Source: Macrotrachela quadricornifera (lineage: Eukaryota; Rotifera; Eurotatoria; Philodinida; Philodinidae). From it: a stretch of 64,000 nucleotides of DNA. This document shows positions 35,567-46,174 of this stretch, piece after piece; within the stretch, counting starts at the first letter, position 1; every line of letters begins with the position of its first letter. The notes below the pieces were generated by a model, which did no database searches, was not told the DNA's origin, and saw nothing but the letters and a program-made list of their open reading frames with translations. The stretch covers positions 186,488 to 250,487 of the forward strand of contig JAJEKB010020218.1 of the NCBI GenBank assembly GCA_022393335.1. The letters are read 5' to 3'. Both the position numbers and the translations under genes were made by a program.

Positions 35567-37750
35567 TTATTTTTGAAATATTTCTTCAACTCCTTCATTA
35601 TCAAGCCACCGCACTTCAATGGAATTTGCAGAATATGTTGCTATAGTATCGATTTCTTCGTCAGTTAAATCATCAGTGTTAATATTGGCAGTACAGTCTA
35701 ATGATTTATATCGATATGCAGATTTTGTTTGAGATAATGCTCGTCTTTTCTTCTGATATATAAATCTGTAGAAATCTTTCGCGGAAGAAAAGGCTCTCTC
35801 AGGACCACCCTTTAATAAATAATTCCGGGCAGATGATTTAACAACGGCACCTAGAGCATCGCATGAACTTTTTTCATGACGACTGAGGCTCAATATATTG
35901 TAGTTCTTTTTGTCTTCTGATGGAGCACCATCATTATACAAAATATTAAAGTATGATAAAAATCATTGTTCAGACAAAGTGATTTTATACCTAACATAGT
36001 TTATTTTGTTAACTGTCGGAAATTGTTCTCGAATAAACGCAACTATTAGCTTTTGTGTGCAATATACAAAGGTAGTATCGTGAACCATCCGATTAGAAAT
36101 AATTACCATGTTTCGATGATCAGCACCAATATTAATGGCAGTTGTATAGATAGTGACCTGCTTCTGTTTCCAATAAGCCGATTGAATTTCTTTCTGCACG
36201 ATAAATGAAAAATTCTCGACAAAATCTACTTGTACTACAACAAATGTAGTTAAATCTGAAGTTAGTTTGGTCTTTTTTATATAGTCACGTTGTTGTCTGG
36301 TAATAAAGATGTGAGCCACGAAACATGATTAACGATTATTTAATTCATCAAGTAGAGAACGGTAAGAACCACTAAAATGTTGTAATTCAACATGATTGTT
36401 TCTGATGACCCATAAAGACCAAGAAGTGTCGAATTTCTCGTCAAAGTCATCGTTGTTCATAAATAGATCAGATGCATTGACGTTGCAACATTTATCACAT
36501 CGACCATAAAGATAATTTTCAGTGAGAACAGGACACACCATGTTGTCGATCAATTCCTTCCCAGTTAATCGTGTGTCTAGAGTACTATTCACCGCGTAGA
36601 ATAAAAAGAAGAAATCTCTGATGATTTTCATTTACGTATGTACTCACTGTCAGTAGAAGTTCAATATTCTGGTGTTGTATACGCATACAAACCTGATGTG
36701 GACGATCTTCTCGAACCCAACTGGGTCTCAACATGTAGAACTTTGAGCGACTAACTTTAATAGTTATATGGATATCTACTTTTAAATAATTCAAATTTTT
36801 CGTCTATCGACATTGTCATATATCTAATAACAACTGCTCCAATGCCTTTTGGTGTTCGAGTATCTTTTGTGTTGGATGATTGGTGACTGATTTCATCGTC
36901 GAGATAAAAATCTTGGATAAACTGTGCAGTATTACTATCAACCGGTTTATCCCCACGATTATCAACAAGTTTTGAGAAATTACCACGTGGTGATCTTTAT
37001 AAAATAGCAGCACGAGCTCGATGAGAAGTTCCATGAAAAAATCGTTCAATTTTTTCTCTTCCCCATTCCATTGGAACTGTCTGCATTAGCAATATTCGTT
37101 CGTGTTAATGTTTTTCATCATATAGCCAACGTATACGATAAAGAAATTCATTAACTTCTAAAAAGGAGAGATTTATTGATGAGGACTTTTTATTGCTATA
37201 TGTTGTTTTGATGTAACCATTTCTTCTTTGGTTGTTGTAGTTAAACAATTAAGCCATTCTTGAAGTTTTCGATAAACTTGCTCAACTTTTTCTCTGTTTT
37301 GGATGGTATTGCGCTTGTAATAAAAATAAAGTCCAAGGTTAAACATTTAGGAAACTTCATTAAACTTTTTAGTAGCATAATCTCTTTCAGCCTTTACCAG
37401 ATCACACAAAACTTCTGTTTCTTCTTCGGCATCATCCCGATTCCATATTCATCGATATTCATCTTCTGAACATTGATATTTAGTTCTTCGTTCTTAGCGT
37501 CTTCAAATCGATTGGTTTCATTTTCGAGACATTTTCAATACAACAAATCATTTTCATTCACCTTTGATGATGGATTATTTAGTATAGATGAACATGTTTC
37601 ATTAATGTAATTTGTAAGAGTTATGCTAATGCGTCGGATTCTAATGGGATGAGTAGGCTTTGGTCCAAATTTTGTATACTTTTCCATTCCATCAGCTAAT
37701 GTTTCTAGATGAGATGGATGTACGCGCCAATTTTTTTTTGTTGTTGGCAT
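35567..37750 (-). pseudogene. broken transposon-like protein gene (HGK/CDxxG family), several frames
   Basis: Pieces in order on the minus strand: N-terminus from 37750 (MPTTKKNWRVHPSHLETLAD, GPKPTHPIRIRRIS); a piece at about 37080-37000 (EWGREKIERFFHGTSHRARA); then 36631-36329 (TGKELIDNMVCP, CDKCCNVNASD, SWSLWV), 36319-35963 (VQVDFVENFSF, EIQSAYWKQKQVTIY, FPTVNKINYVR) and 35941-35567 (YNDGAPSEDKKNYN, RHEKSSCDALGAVVKS). The order and motifs match a widespread animal family of long transposon-encoded proteins that ends with DGA..QYKN and HGKxxCDGxG. I do not have a firm superfamily name for it. Frames shift between pieces, and the last acceptor site appears lost (TTTG instead of TTAG), so the copy is dead. 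Confidence 0.5.
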
Positions 37751-40700
37751 ATTGAAATGGTAATTGATAGTATAACTGTAAAAGATATTTCCACAAAGTG
37801 CCTAGGGATTAGTTGAAATGAATTAGCCAATAAATATTATTTAAACGAGACATCTGAAAATTTTCTGATGTTACCACAAGCCGAGTGGGAAATTAGTCGT
37901 CATGACACCCATTTTTTGTACTTGTTCAATTGATTTATTATTTCCATCCATCCAAAGTATAAACGAAAAAGCTTCTATTTCTTCGAATAAAAATATGTAT
38001 TGTTTTGGAAGAAATATCCTATCAATACTAGCAGCAACCCTAATAATGGACAAACTTTTGAAAGCTTTATAAATGCTTAAAATATTATTCCAATTGCCAG
38101 TAATCATCGGTGAAAATATTGTAGATTAATATCTCTGTATTATCGAGAAACGTGGATACAATGGCAGTAGTTAACAAAAATGACATCATATTTTACCCAA
38201 ATCGAAAGGGTAGGAGATTTTGAACTAGCAGGATTGTAGAGCAAGTGAAGCTCAATCGAACACAATGTGATATTATATCGAGCAATTTGGCTTTTCAGAA
38301 AAATTTAAGATCCAGTATGGAGGTGGTCTACACAGGAAATTCGGACAAAATAACTGAAATTTTCTTTTAAACTAAAATAAGGTTTTGCATGATAAAATGC
38401 GCCTTTTCAAGAGCAATCAGAATATGATATTGGATATTACTTTATATGTTGATTTCGTAAAGGAAAATGCAAAAAACTGTAGGTCAAAATGGTCCAAAAC
38501 CGAGTTTTTGACATTTTGGAGCAATTAGTATTTTGAGTCTAGTTTTATAAAAAAGAGGCCTATTTAAAAATTTTTTTATCAAAATGCTTGTAATTGAACG
38601 CTCTATCAACACTGAAAATTTCATTCATATCTGAGAAAAGTTTTGTACGATATGGTCGAGATCAGTTGGAAATACCCATATGTGAAAGGATCACTTTTGC
38701 GTTTCATTTTCCATCACTTGATATTTTCTATTAACAAAACAAAATATACCACAAGATGCAGCGTCATAAGTTCTACAATTTACAAAGAAACGCTTGTTTT
38801 TATTGTGTAGGTTTTATTGTCAGAAAAAGCAAAATTTTTCACGATTAGGTTTTCCAATAGCAAAAATTAATCTTGCTTTTTCTGAAATAAGATTTAGTGT
38901 GATTATCATTCAAAACGATTTTCGTTTAGATTATCTTATATCTCAATCTCCTTGATTGCATGAAACCTACGAAATAAACATTTACTCTAGCGATGATTGT
39001 TTCATATGTAAATGACAACCAGACCTCAAGTTTGAGTTCTTTGTCTTTGATTGAGTTTGATCAAGTAGAATACAGATATCTGACCATATTCAGTGGTTTG
39101 GAACATTATATTTTCCAACCTTGAACTCTGACTTGTTTGAACAAAACGGAGAGACAAACATTCATGTCTTTTTAAGCGTAATATTTATCGCTATACAACT
39201 TTTTCTCTAAGAAAACGGTATTAGATACGGTTCAGATGCTTCAATTGGTTCATCAAATTCAGTAGTACAATCAGGTGGCAATCACTCCAAACCACAATTC
39301 CATGAAAAAAATATCTTTTTTCATACCGGAGAATTCCGGACAGCTTCTTAAAGTTTTAGGACGACATGACTACATATCTATTACTGCTTATGCTACAATA
39401 AGCAAATAATACTTTGTTAGTATTCACAACTCCTTTAGTGGATATGATCTGTTACATAAAATGTCTAATAAAGAATTATTTTTCCTCAAGAATCAAGTTA
39501 TTGGAGAATCTATTCAGGTATCTCAAATCTCACTTATATCACTTATGATAAAGCTCTTAAATCAACGACTAGTTGTTCGAATTCCTTTCAAAAAGTTACG
39601 AGACATTTTTTAGTACACTCACGAAGGAACTAAAAAAAGGAAAACTATTCGAAAACTGCTACCAATAGAGTACATTACATTGTGATCCAGGAAAAATCTT
39701 CCTCTACTTTGAACGTTATTCTAAGGTTGAGGTCTATGAAAACTTAGCAACAGAACATCAAGCAGTCACTTCTGCATGTTTACGTACTTCTGTATAACTC
39801 TTACTCAAAACTCTGACGTTTAGTAATGTACAAAGAAAAATGTTTTTATTAGAGTCAATGTCGAACATGGATTCATGACCATCGATTGTTCTTAGTTCAA
39901 CCTTAAAATAACAACGAGTTCACTAAAAAAAGCTAAGAAATGGATTAATAAAGCTTTTATTCACTGCGAATTCGGATTTTCTGCACTTGACATCGATCAG
40001 TCAAATTTTTATCAAAAACTATGATTTATTCATTTACCATTAATTAATAACTAACAATAGTGAAAAACTAGCCTCAGATCTGGGTTCCCCATAGCAAATT
40101 ATCTTTGGTGAATTTTCACTGTAGACAGTTCATATTATTTGTTATTACTTATTTAGTAAAATCCATTCAGCCTTGATTTATCAATCTTAGGTTATCTTGA
40201 ATCAAACTTTTTAAGAAAAATAGCAAAAACAAACTATAGATTGCTTATTTACTTATTATTAACCTCAAAGTTGACTCGAAATTCTAATTTCATACCTTCG
40301 ACAACCCTTCGTTGAGTTTTATTACAAAACATCGCAATTTGTAAATATTAATCTAGGCGACACCATTTTCCGATTGAGGTGAAGACACAAACATATCAAC
40401 AAACTTTAGAAACAATCGTATCTGTAAAAGTACAAACTTATTTTATAGTATATGATCCCTACTTTAATTCGGGAAATAAATCGTTATTTTCTTAGGAAAA
40501 ACCTTCTGCAGTCAAAAATTCCTATCAAAATTTTTTAGAAAAGCTAATGCTATCAATCGATTTCTTAATCTAGACAATCTTTGATCAAATTTTATAAAAA
40601 AAAATCATTATTTAAAAAAAAATGATATTTTCTGATTGGCTTGGTCAAACAAACAAACTTCAACGTTTTTTAACGAGCCTATCACCCTTTCTTTCAGAAA

Positions 40701-41588
40701 ATGAAATGATATGAAGTGATGGAACAATGAAGCGCAGAAGTGATCCATTTACATGTATTATCTACGGATTATATTATTTTTGGAAAATGAGGAAAAAAAG
40801 ATTTCTGAAATGTTATCCTATGTATCTTTCTTTATAATAAGAGATAGAAACATTAAACTTTGGGATAAGATACTAAAGATTGAGAAATTTTGAGTATACT
40901 AGAAGCGAAGACGAACATTTTTTCTGAGAGGGCGCAAGACTCTTGGATTTTCCTTTATCTTTCCGTTTTCTAATAACAAGATAGAATGATATAACACCTA
41001 TATGTAAATATTAAATCTATTTGTTTTTATCTTCTATTGTAGAATTAGTAACGCATAAAGTTAATCTTAATATGAAAGTAAGCAAACTGAAAAGAGAGAG
41101 ATAAATTCTTTACAAAGTTTGCAAAAAGCGTTAAATCACCTACATATCTTTACCAGTTCGTTAAAAAATTTCAAGGTTACATTTTTTTATTAAAAATAAC
41201 TTTTATCATTAAAATCATGAAAAAATTATTAATGAAAATGACTTTGAAAAGATATATTTGCAAGTACATTGACTTCAAAGAAAATCTTTTGGTCGATAAA
41301 AAAATATATTTATTTTAAATGAACGAATCTCGACAAATTACGTAGGATATATTTATATCTTTTATCTCATTATCTATCTTTTAGAGAAATTTCACATGTC
41401 GGTACTATTCAAATTTAATGATCTAAGTCATCATTAACAGAATATATCTGAACATGAGTTCTTCAATAATTTATTTCTATTTTCTTTGAAGAATATTTAA
41501 TTAATTTATAAATAAAATAGTAGAAAAATGTAAATAGATTCATTTTTTTCAGAATATTTCAACTCATCAGTATTCAAACCAAACGATA
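37751..41588. other. long gene-free region
   Basis: A minus-strand open frame at 37871-38107 may be a further remnant of the neighbouring transposon. A stretch at 38320-38680 (AGGTGGTCTACACAGGAAAT, TTCGGACAAAATAAC) has the look of a transposon end. 38690-38850 is related to the loop of the foldback at 21.0-21.96 kb. From 39.0 to 41.5 kb I see nothing. Confidence 0.4.
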
Positions 41589-42707
41589 ATGTCTTCATTA
41601 AGCATCTCTTTAATTTTCGCTCAACGAATGGTGGTTCAATATTGTCATTCGACAATGTTTATAGTTGGCATAATTAGTTCTACATTAAATACTTTACTTT
41701 TTTCAAGACGTCAATTACGAACAAATTCATGTTGCATTTGTGAGAAATTTTTAAAAAAACGTTTATAAATTCTTATATTTTTTTTCTATTTTTTAATAAT
41801 AGATTTTTTAGGATCATCAGTAAATGCATTGATCTTACTTTCAATTGGAATTATCCCACAATTATATAATCTTTATAATTCTCCAAATCCATTTACTACA
41901 ATTCAAAGTTTTTGTAAAACTCGACTTTATTTTAATCAAACAAGCGCTATGTCATGTCGATGGCTTTTAGTTATGGCTTGTGTAGATCGTTGTTTATCAT
42001 GTTCAAAAAATGCGAATATTCGTCGATTTTCTTCTGTTATTATGGCTCGAAAAATCGTTCTTATTATTATTGGTATTTGGTTGATTTTACCAATTCATGC
42101 ACTTATTTTCAGTAATATTCAACCTCCAGGAAATATAGCATGTTCAATGACAAATGATATTGTTGCTATTTATCATTCATTTTATACAATTATTATGGGT
42201 GGTGCATTACCAACAATTATTTCATTTATATCTAGTTTATTTATATGGAAAAATATTCAGAAAAAAAGACAATGTCGAATAGTAATTATTAATAATGGTA
42301 GAAATAAACGAAACAATATACGGCGTCAACAAATATCATTTATGTTATTAATACAAGTTGCAATTTTTATATTATCTACAATTCCATTTATGTCATTCTT
42401 AATTTATGAAGCACTAACACGATCCATTACAAATAAACCAGCAGATCGTAAAGCTATTGAAGCATTATGTAAAACATTAACAGAATTACTTGTTTATTTA
42501 ATAACAATTTCATTTTATACAAATACATTAGTATCACGTACATTTAGAAAAGAATTAATTGCATTATTCATATTAATTATTAGTTATGGGCATCGAAAAT
42601 ATCGTCCGAGAGTTAGTCCGTTGAATATTACTGTTAGTAATATTAATACAATGCAAATGATGCCAATAATGACACGAAGAAAAACATCAATGCCTAAAAT
42701 TAGCTAA
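41589..42707 (+). CDS. rhodopsin-like GPCR (2 exons)
   Basis: Exons 41589-41739 and 41803-42707 with a 63-nt GT-AG intron encode 351 residues. Seven hydrophobic segments are visible: FIVGIISSTLNTLLFS (helix 1), LGSSVNALILLSIGI (2), SCRWLLVMACVDRCLSCS (3, with DRC in place of DRY), IVLIIIGIWLILPIHALIF (4), IIMGGALPTIISFISSLFI (5), SFMLLIQVAIFILSTIPFMS (6) and TLTELLVYLITISFYTN (7). The exon joins inside TNSCCIYFLGSS, which is the conserved loop-1/helix-2 border of the short orphan receptors common in bdelloids. It lacks the large LDLa/EGF ectodomain of the 26.8-31.5 kb receptor. Ligand unknown. Confidence 0.82.
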
Positions 42708-43804
42708 ATGAAGGTCAAGATATAAACAGTTATTCTATAGTTTTAGCAATATTCTAATGAATTTAATATAAAATCAAGCCAAAGAGTAAACACTAATATT
42801 TGAAATACCAATATTAAAATTTATTGACTTTTTCTTTTTTATTATAATCATTATAATTGTCTTTGTATTTGATTAAGACTATCAATAATAGTTAACGTAT
42901 TTCGTAATTGAAATTATTATAAACTGTCTAGATGTAAATAGAAATAAAATAAATAAATGTTGAGTAGTAAATAAAGAGAGATTACTGTTATTAGGTCATT
43001 ACTACATTCTATTAGAAACATCGGTGCACAGTATTTTTTAACAAAACGTTCTGTAAAGTCGACTTCGCTTTGTTTTATTATAATATCGGAGTGTAAAGAA
43101 TATATTGAAATAATTCAGTAAACAGAGATTGTGGTTAGAATTGCTGAGGAATATCTATAATGTGAACAATATAACATTACAAGCAATTATGAATTGCAAT
43201 TTTCATTGATAAATGAGAGACTTCAGATAATATCAGGCAATAGAAAAATCATGGATTGAAGAGTGTTGGAGAATTTTATGTGACTTGATATTATTTTGAA
43301 GAATAAATTTGTTACCATATGAATGTCAATAACTGAGTTGTAGCTGTCAAGAGATATTATTCTAGTATATTATTTGATTGTCAAAATAGGTAACGAATTT
43401 ATTCTTCAGAAGATCGTCAAATAACATAATTATCTCATCATTGCTTGGAAGCATTTGTCAAAAATTTTGACTAGAATATGATTGGTATATAAAATACGCC
43501 ATAATATTTCTTACTGTGTAGAACAAGTTACAAAGGAGGAAAATACATTTCGGATAAGATTTGCATGTGGATGTAGTAATCGAAGCCGAACCAAGAAGTC
43601 AACTATTTACTGCATGATGAATGGAACCTAACAGCTCTTGGATGTTTTCATTTGATTTCTGGTATGTTTCTATGAAAAGAAAATTTCATGTGCTTTGATG
43701 ATAACCATTTTGTGAAGTAATCATATGCACTTCTTATTTCCGTATACACTTGCATTCACAGACTCTTGAATTCTTACACTGCTCAAAAGTTTAAAAAATA
43801 AATA
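42708..43804. other. intergenic with a small inverted repeat
   Basis: GAAGAATAAATTTGTTACC at 43300-43318 pairs with GGTAACGAATTTATTCTTC at 43390-43408, near a second inner pair. No gene. Confidence 0.4.
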
Positions 43805-45174
43805 TTAACCCTTTCATGGCGATGTGAACCACTGGTGCATCACGGTATATTTTAAGAAGAAACTGTATAAAAAAGCATTTTTGTGTTCTTTTTTCTTGCG
43901 CAGAAAGTTAACCATGATATGTCATTTGCTCCAGAGCTGTGAAAATTGTGCGCGGATCCTTTCATTTCTTCAAGCTTCTGATCAGAGAATTTGGGCGTTG
44001 TCTGGCTTGTTGACTATTGTCTCACACCAGATTTTAGATTTTCCAATGGCCCACCAAGCTGTAGCATGATAATACATCTTGTCTTAGAATTTTCCTTTTA
44101 AATGCATTAGGGATTTACTTTTTCCATCCCAAACATAAATTCAAATACCACTTTTTCACATCATTTTATAGTTCGTCTGAGGCATCTATAGTGTGTTGAC
44201 AACGGATCAGATAAACCTGTATCTTGTTTTCCTTCATTGTAATTGAGGGCAGCTGTATTTTCATGGCTTTTTATTTACTCTTCCTTAGAGCTTGCAGATT
44301 CAAATTACACTTTAGCAAAATCGTTATCCAAATTAATCATATCACTTCGCAAGTAACTATCGTCTTCCGTGTCAGTTACTCCAAACAGCATTAAAGTCAT
44401 CGCAAAGTTTTGGTCTTTTCAAGAGGAAAAAATAATGCTGTGCAAAAAAAAACAGAAACTAGATTGAAACTTTGCTGCTTTATCTCATTCTCACTGCGTC
44501 AAGCATAGGGATGCAACGGTGGCGGTGATTCACCGGCTCACCGTCCTACGGTGCACCGTTAACCGGTCAAACCGGCCCACCGTTACACCGTCCATCGGTA
44601 TCACCGGTATTACGGTGCACCGTAGGGTACGGTGCACCGGTAGGCCGGTGATGCCGGTGGGTGATTAAAAACCTACGGTGATGACCGGTTCATTCACACA
44701 GCTGGATTCGTCTAACAGAGATGTATCTTAATCATGAAAAAAACCGGTGATCACCGTAGGTTTTAACGAATCCACCGGTGTCACCGGTGCTACGGTGCAC
44801 CGTAGGTACGGTGAAACCGGTGGACGGTGCACTGGTGACAGCGGTGACATCGGTGACGGTTCACCGTAGGAGCGGTGCACCGTACCTACGGTGAACCGTC
44901 ACCGGTGCATCCCTAGTCAAGCATATAGGGAAAAGGGAGAAACAAACTTCAGTAACTATTAAAATCGACGTAAAAATAGAATCGTCTATGTTATGATGCA
45001 AAAGCCCCTCCGAATGTTACAAGAAAGATGGGCATAAATCAAAAGCAAAAAGAATAAGGAGTGATTGCACATAATGAAAAGAGCAAAAAATGCATTTGCC
45101 AAGAGTTAATAAACGTAAAAAATAAAGATTTTACAGGTATTTTTATGAAAATCGAATCACCGTGAAAGGGTTAA
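43805..45174. mobile_element. non-autonomous TTAA (piggyBac-like) element
   Basis: TTAA at 43805-43808 and 45171-45174 flank matching ends: CCCTTTCATGGCGATG on the left and CCCTTTCACGGTGATT read inward on the right. On the minus strand at about 44420-44320 a relic reads VTDTEDDSYLRSDMINLDND. This is the same acidic N-terminal segment as at about 52130-51980, typical of piggyBac transposases. The element is thus a deletion derivative. It carries a hAT MITE at 44506-44915. Confidence 0.75.
44498..44923. mobile_element. hAT-type MITE of short palindromes, duplication GTCAAGCA
   Basis: The body 44506-44915 begins TAGGGATGCAACGGTGGC and ends GTCACCGGTGCATCCCTA, flanked by GTCAAGCA (44498-44505 and 44916-44923). 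Nearly the whole body is made of ACGGTGCACCGT- and CACCGGTG-type palindromes, and it is GC-rich against an AT-rich background. Same terminal sequence as the 9295-9750 element but a different core word. Confidence 0.88.
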
Positions 45175-45432
45175 ATTGTCTTTATTATACCTATCATGGC
45201 ATTGAGCTATACATATTGACAAGGAAATATTGTGCTTGATTAAGAAGTCACTTATTTCTTTTGCTAGAGTAGTAGCATCAAATCGGCAAAGACGAACAAA
45301 GCACATGAAGTATTCTTTGATCTGATTTTGATCATCGACTCCACGAATGCAAATAGATAATTGCTTATTGTGACTGACATCTGTAGCTTCATTAGCTAGT
45401 AACACGTATATATTTCCATTTAACTAAAGAAC
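45175..45432 (-). pseudogene. DUF4371/hAT-like (ZMYM-type) fragment
   Basis: The minus frame reads LLANEATDVSHNKQLSICIR, GVDDQNQIKEYFMCF and ISLSICIAQCHDRY. It aligns by eye with the DETTDISxxEQLSxCxRYVD...F.GF...GQ.YDGA block of DUF4371 / hAT-related transposase-derived proteins. It ends exactly where the TTAA element starts and lacks the usual DGASNM continuation, so it is a truncated relic with the TTAA element inserted at its edge. Confidence 0.6.
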
Positions 45433-45549
45433 ATAACATATGTTACAGAGATGAAATGAAAGCAATATAAATACCAGAACTAGCTTATAATATTTTATAG
45501 AATATAAATTAACTTCATATAATTCCTAAAAAATTGATAGTAGCGTCGA

Positions 45550-45715
45550 ACTTGAAAGTTGATTTCAAGTATTTAAGTATTTCAAATATTCCTCTTTCCA
45601 AGCGTTTTACCCTCACCCTCAGCTAGCTCTGTGAGGTTCTGCAAATCCACTCCTGTTCTCCCCCCTTCGAGTACTTGAATAGTTGAATACTTGAATTCAA
45701 GTTTCAAGTATTACA
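45550..45715. repeat. foldback of ATTTCAAGTATT units with C-rich loop
   Basis: TTTCAAGTATTTAAGTATTT at about 45562 pairs loosely with AATAGTTGAATACTTGAATT at about 45679. The loop holds ACCCTCACCCTCAGC and a C-run (G-rich on the other strand). Same design as the array at 3283-3835. Confidence 0.5.
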
Positions 45716-46174
45716 TATATGATTGTCAATTGGATGGCCATTCATCCGTCCGTCCTTTGTAGCATGAAACAATAGAACAAACAGAAGAAATAAATCAAAG
45801 TTTTCATTGCGTATAAGTAACCAATCGTCATGAACACATTGTTTGTAATTATTAATAAGAAAGAACAAAATAATTTATGGAAATTAATTGACTATGTAGA
45901 ATGATCAGTCAAAGATTGCTCAATCATTGTTAACATATTTTTCAAGAGATAAGTGATAGCGCAATCAGTAATAGTTTGGTTCGTTTTCGGACTCTAGAGC
46001 ATGGTGATATATTCACTGTAATATTTCATATACTTCTACATGTAAAGAGTATGATTACAGTGGAATAGAGGACCTTAGTAATAATCTCATTTTAATCAGT
46101 GAAATAAATAAATTACGTTGTAAAATCACAATATTTTATTAAAATTTGGATTATTAAAAGGAAGAAAAAGAAGA
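45716..46174. other. intergenic, nothing recognised
   Basis: 3' flank of the PARP-domain gene. Confidence 0.4.

Noticed and set aside
43824..44069. Open frame of 81 codons
   Set aside because: It begins inside the terminal repeat of the TTAA element and has no family features.
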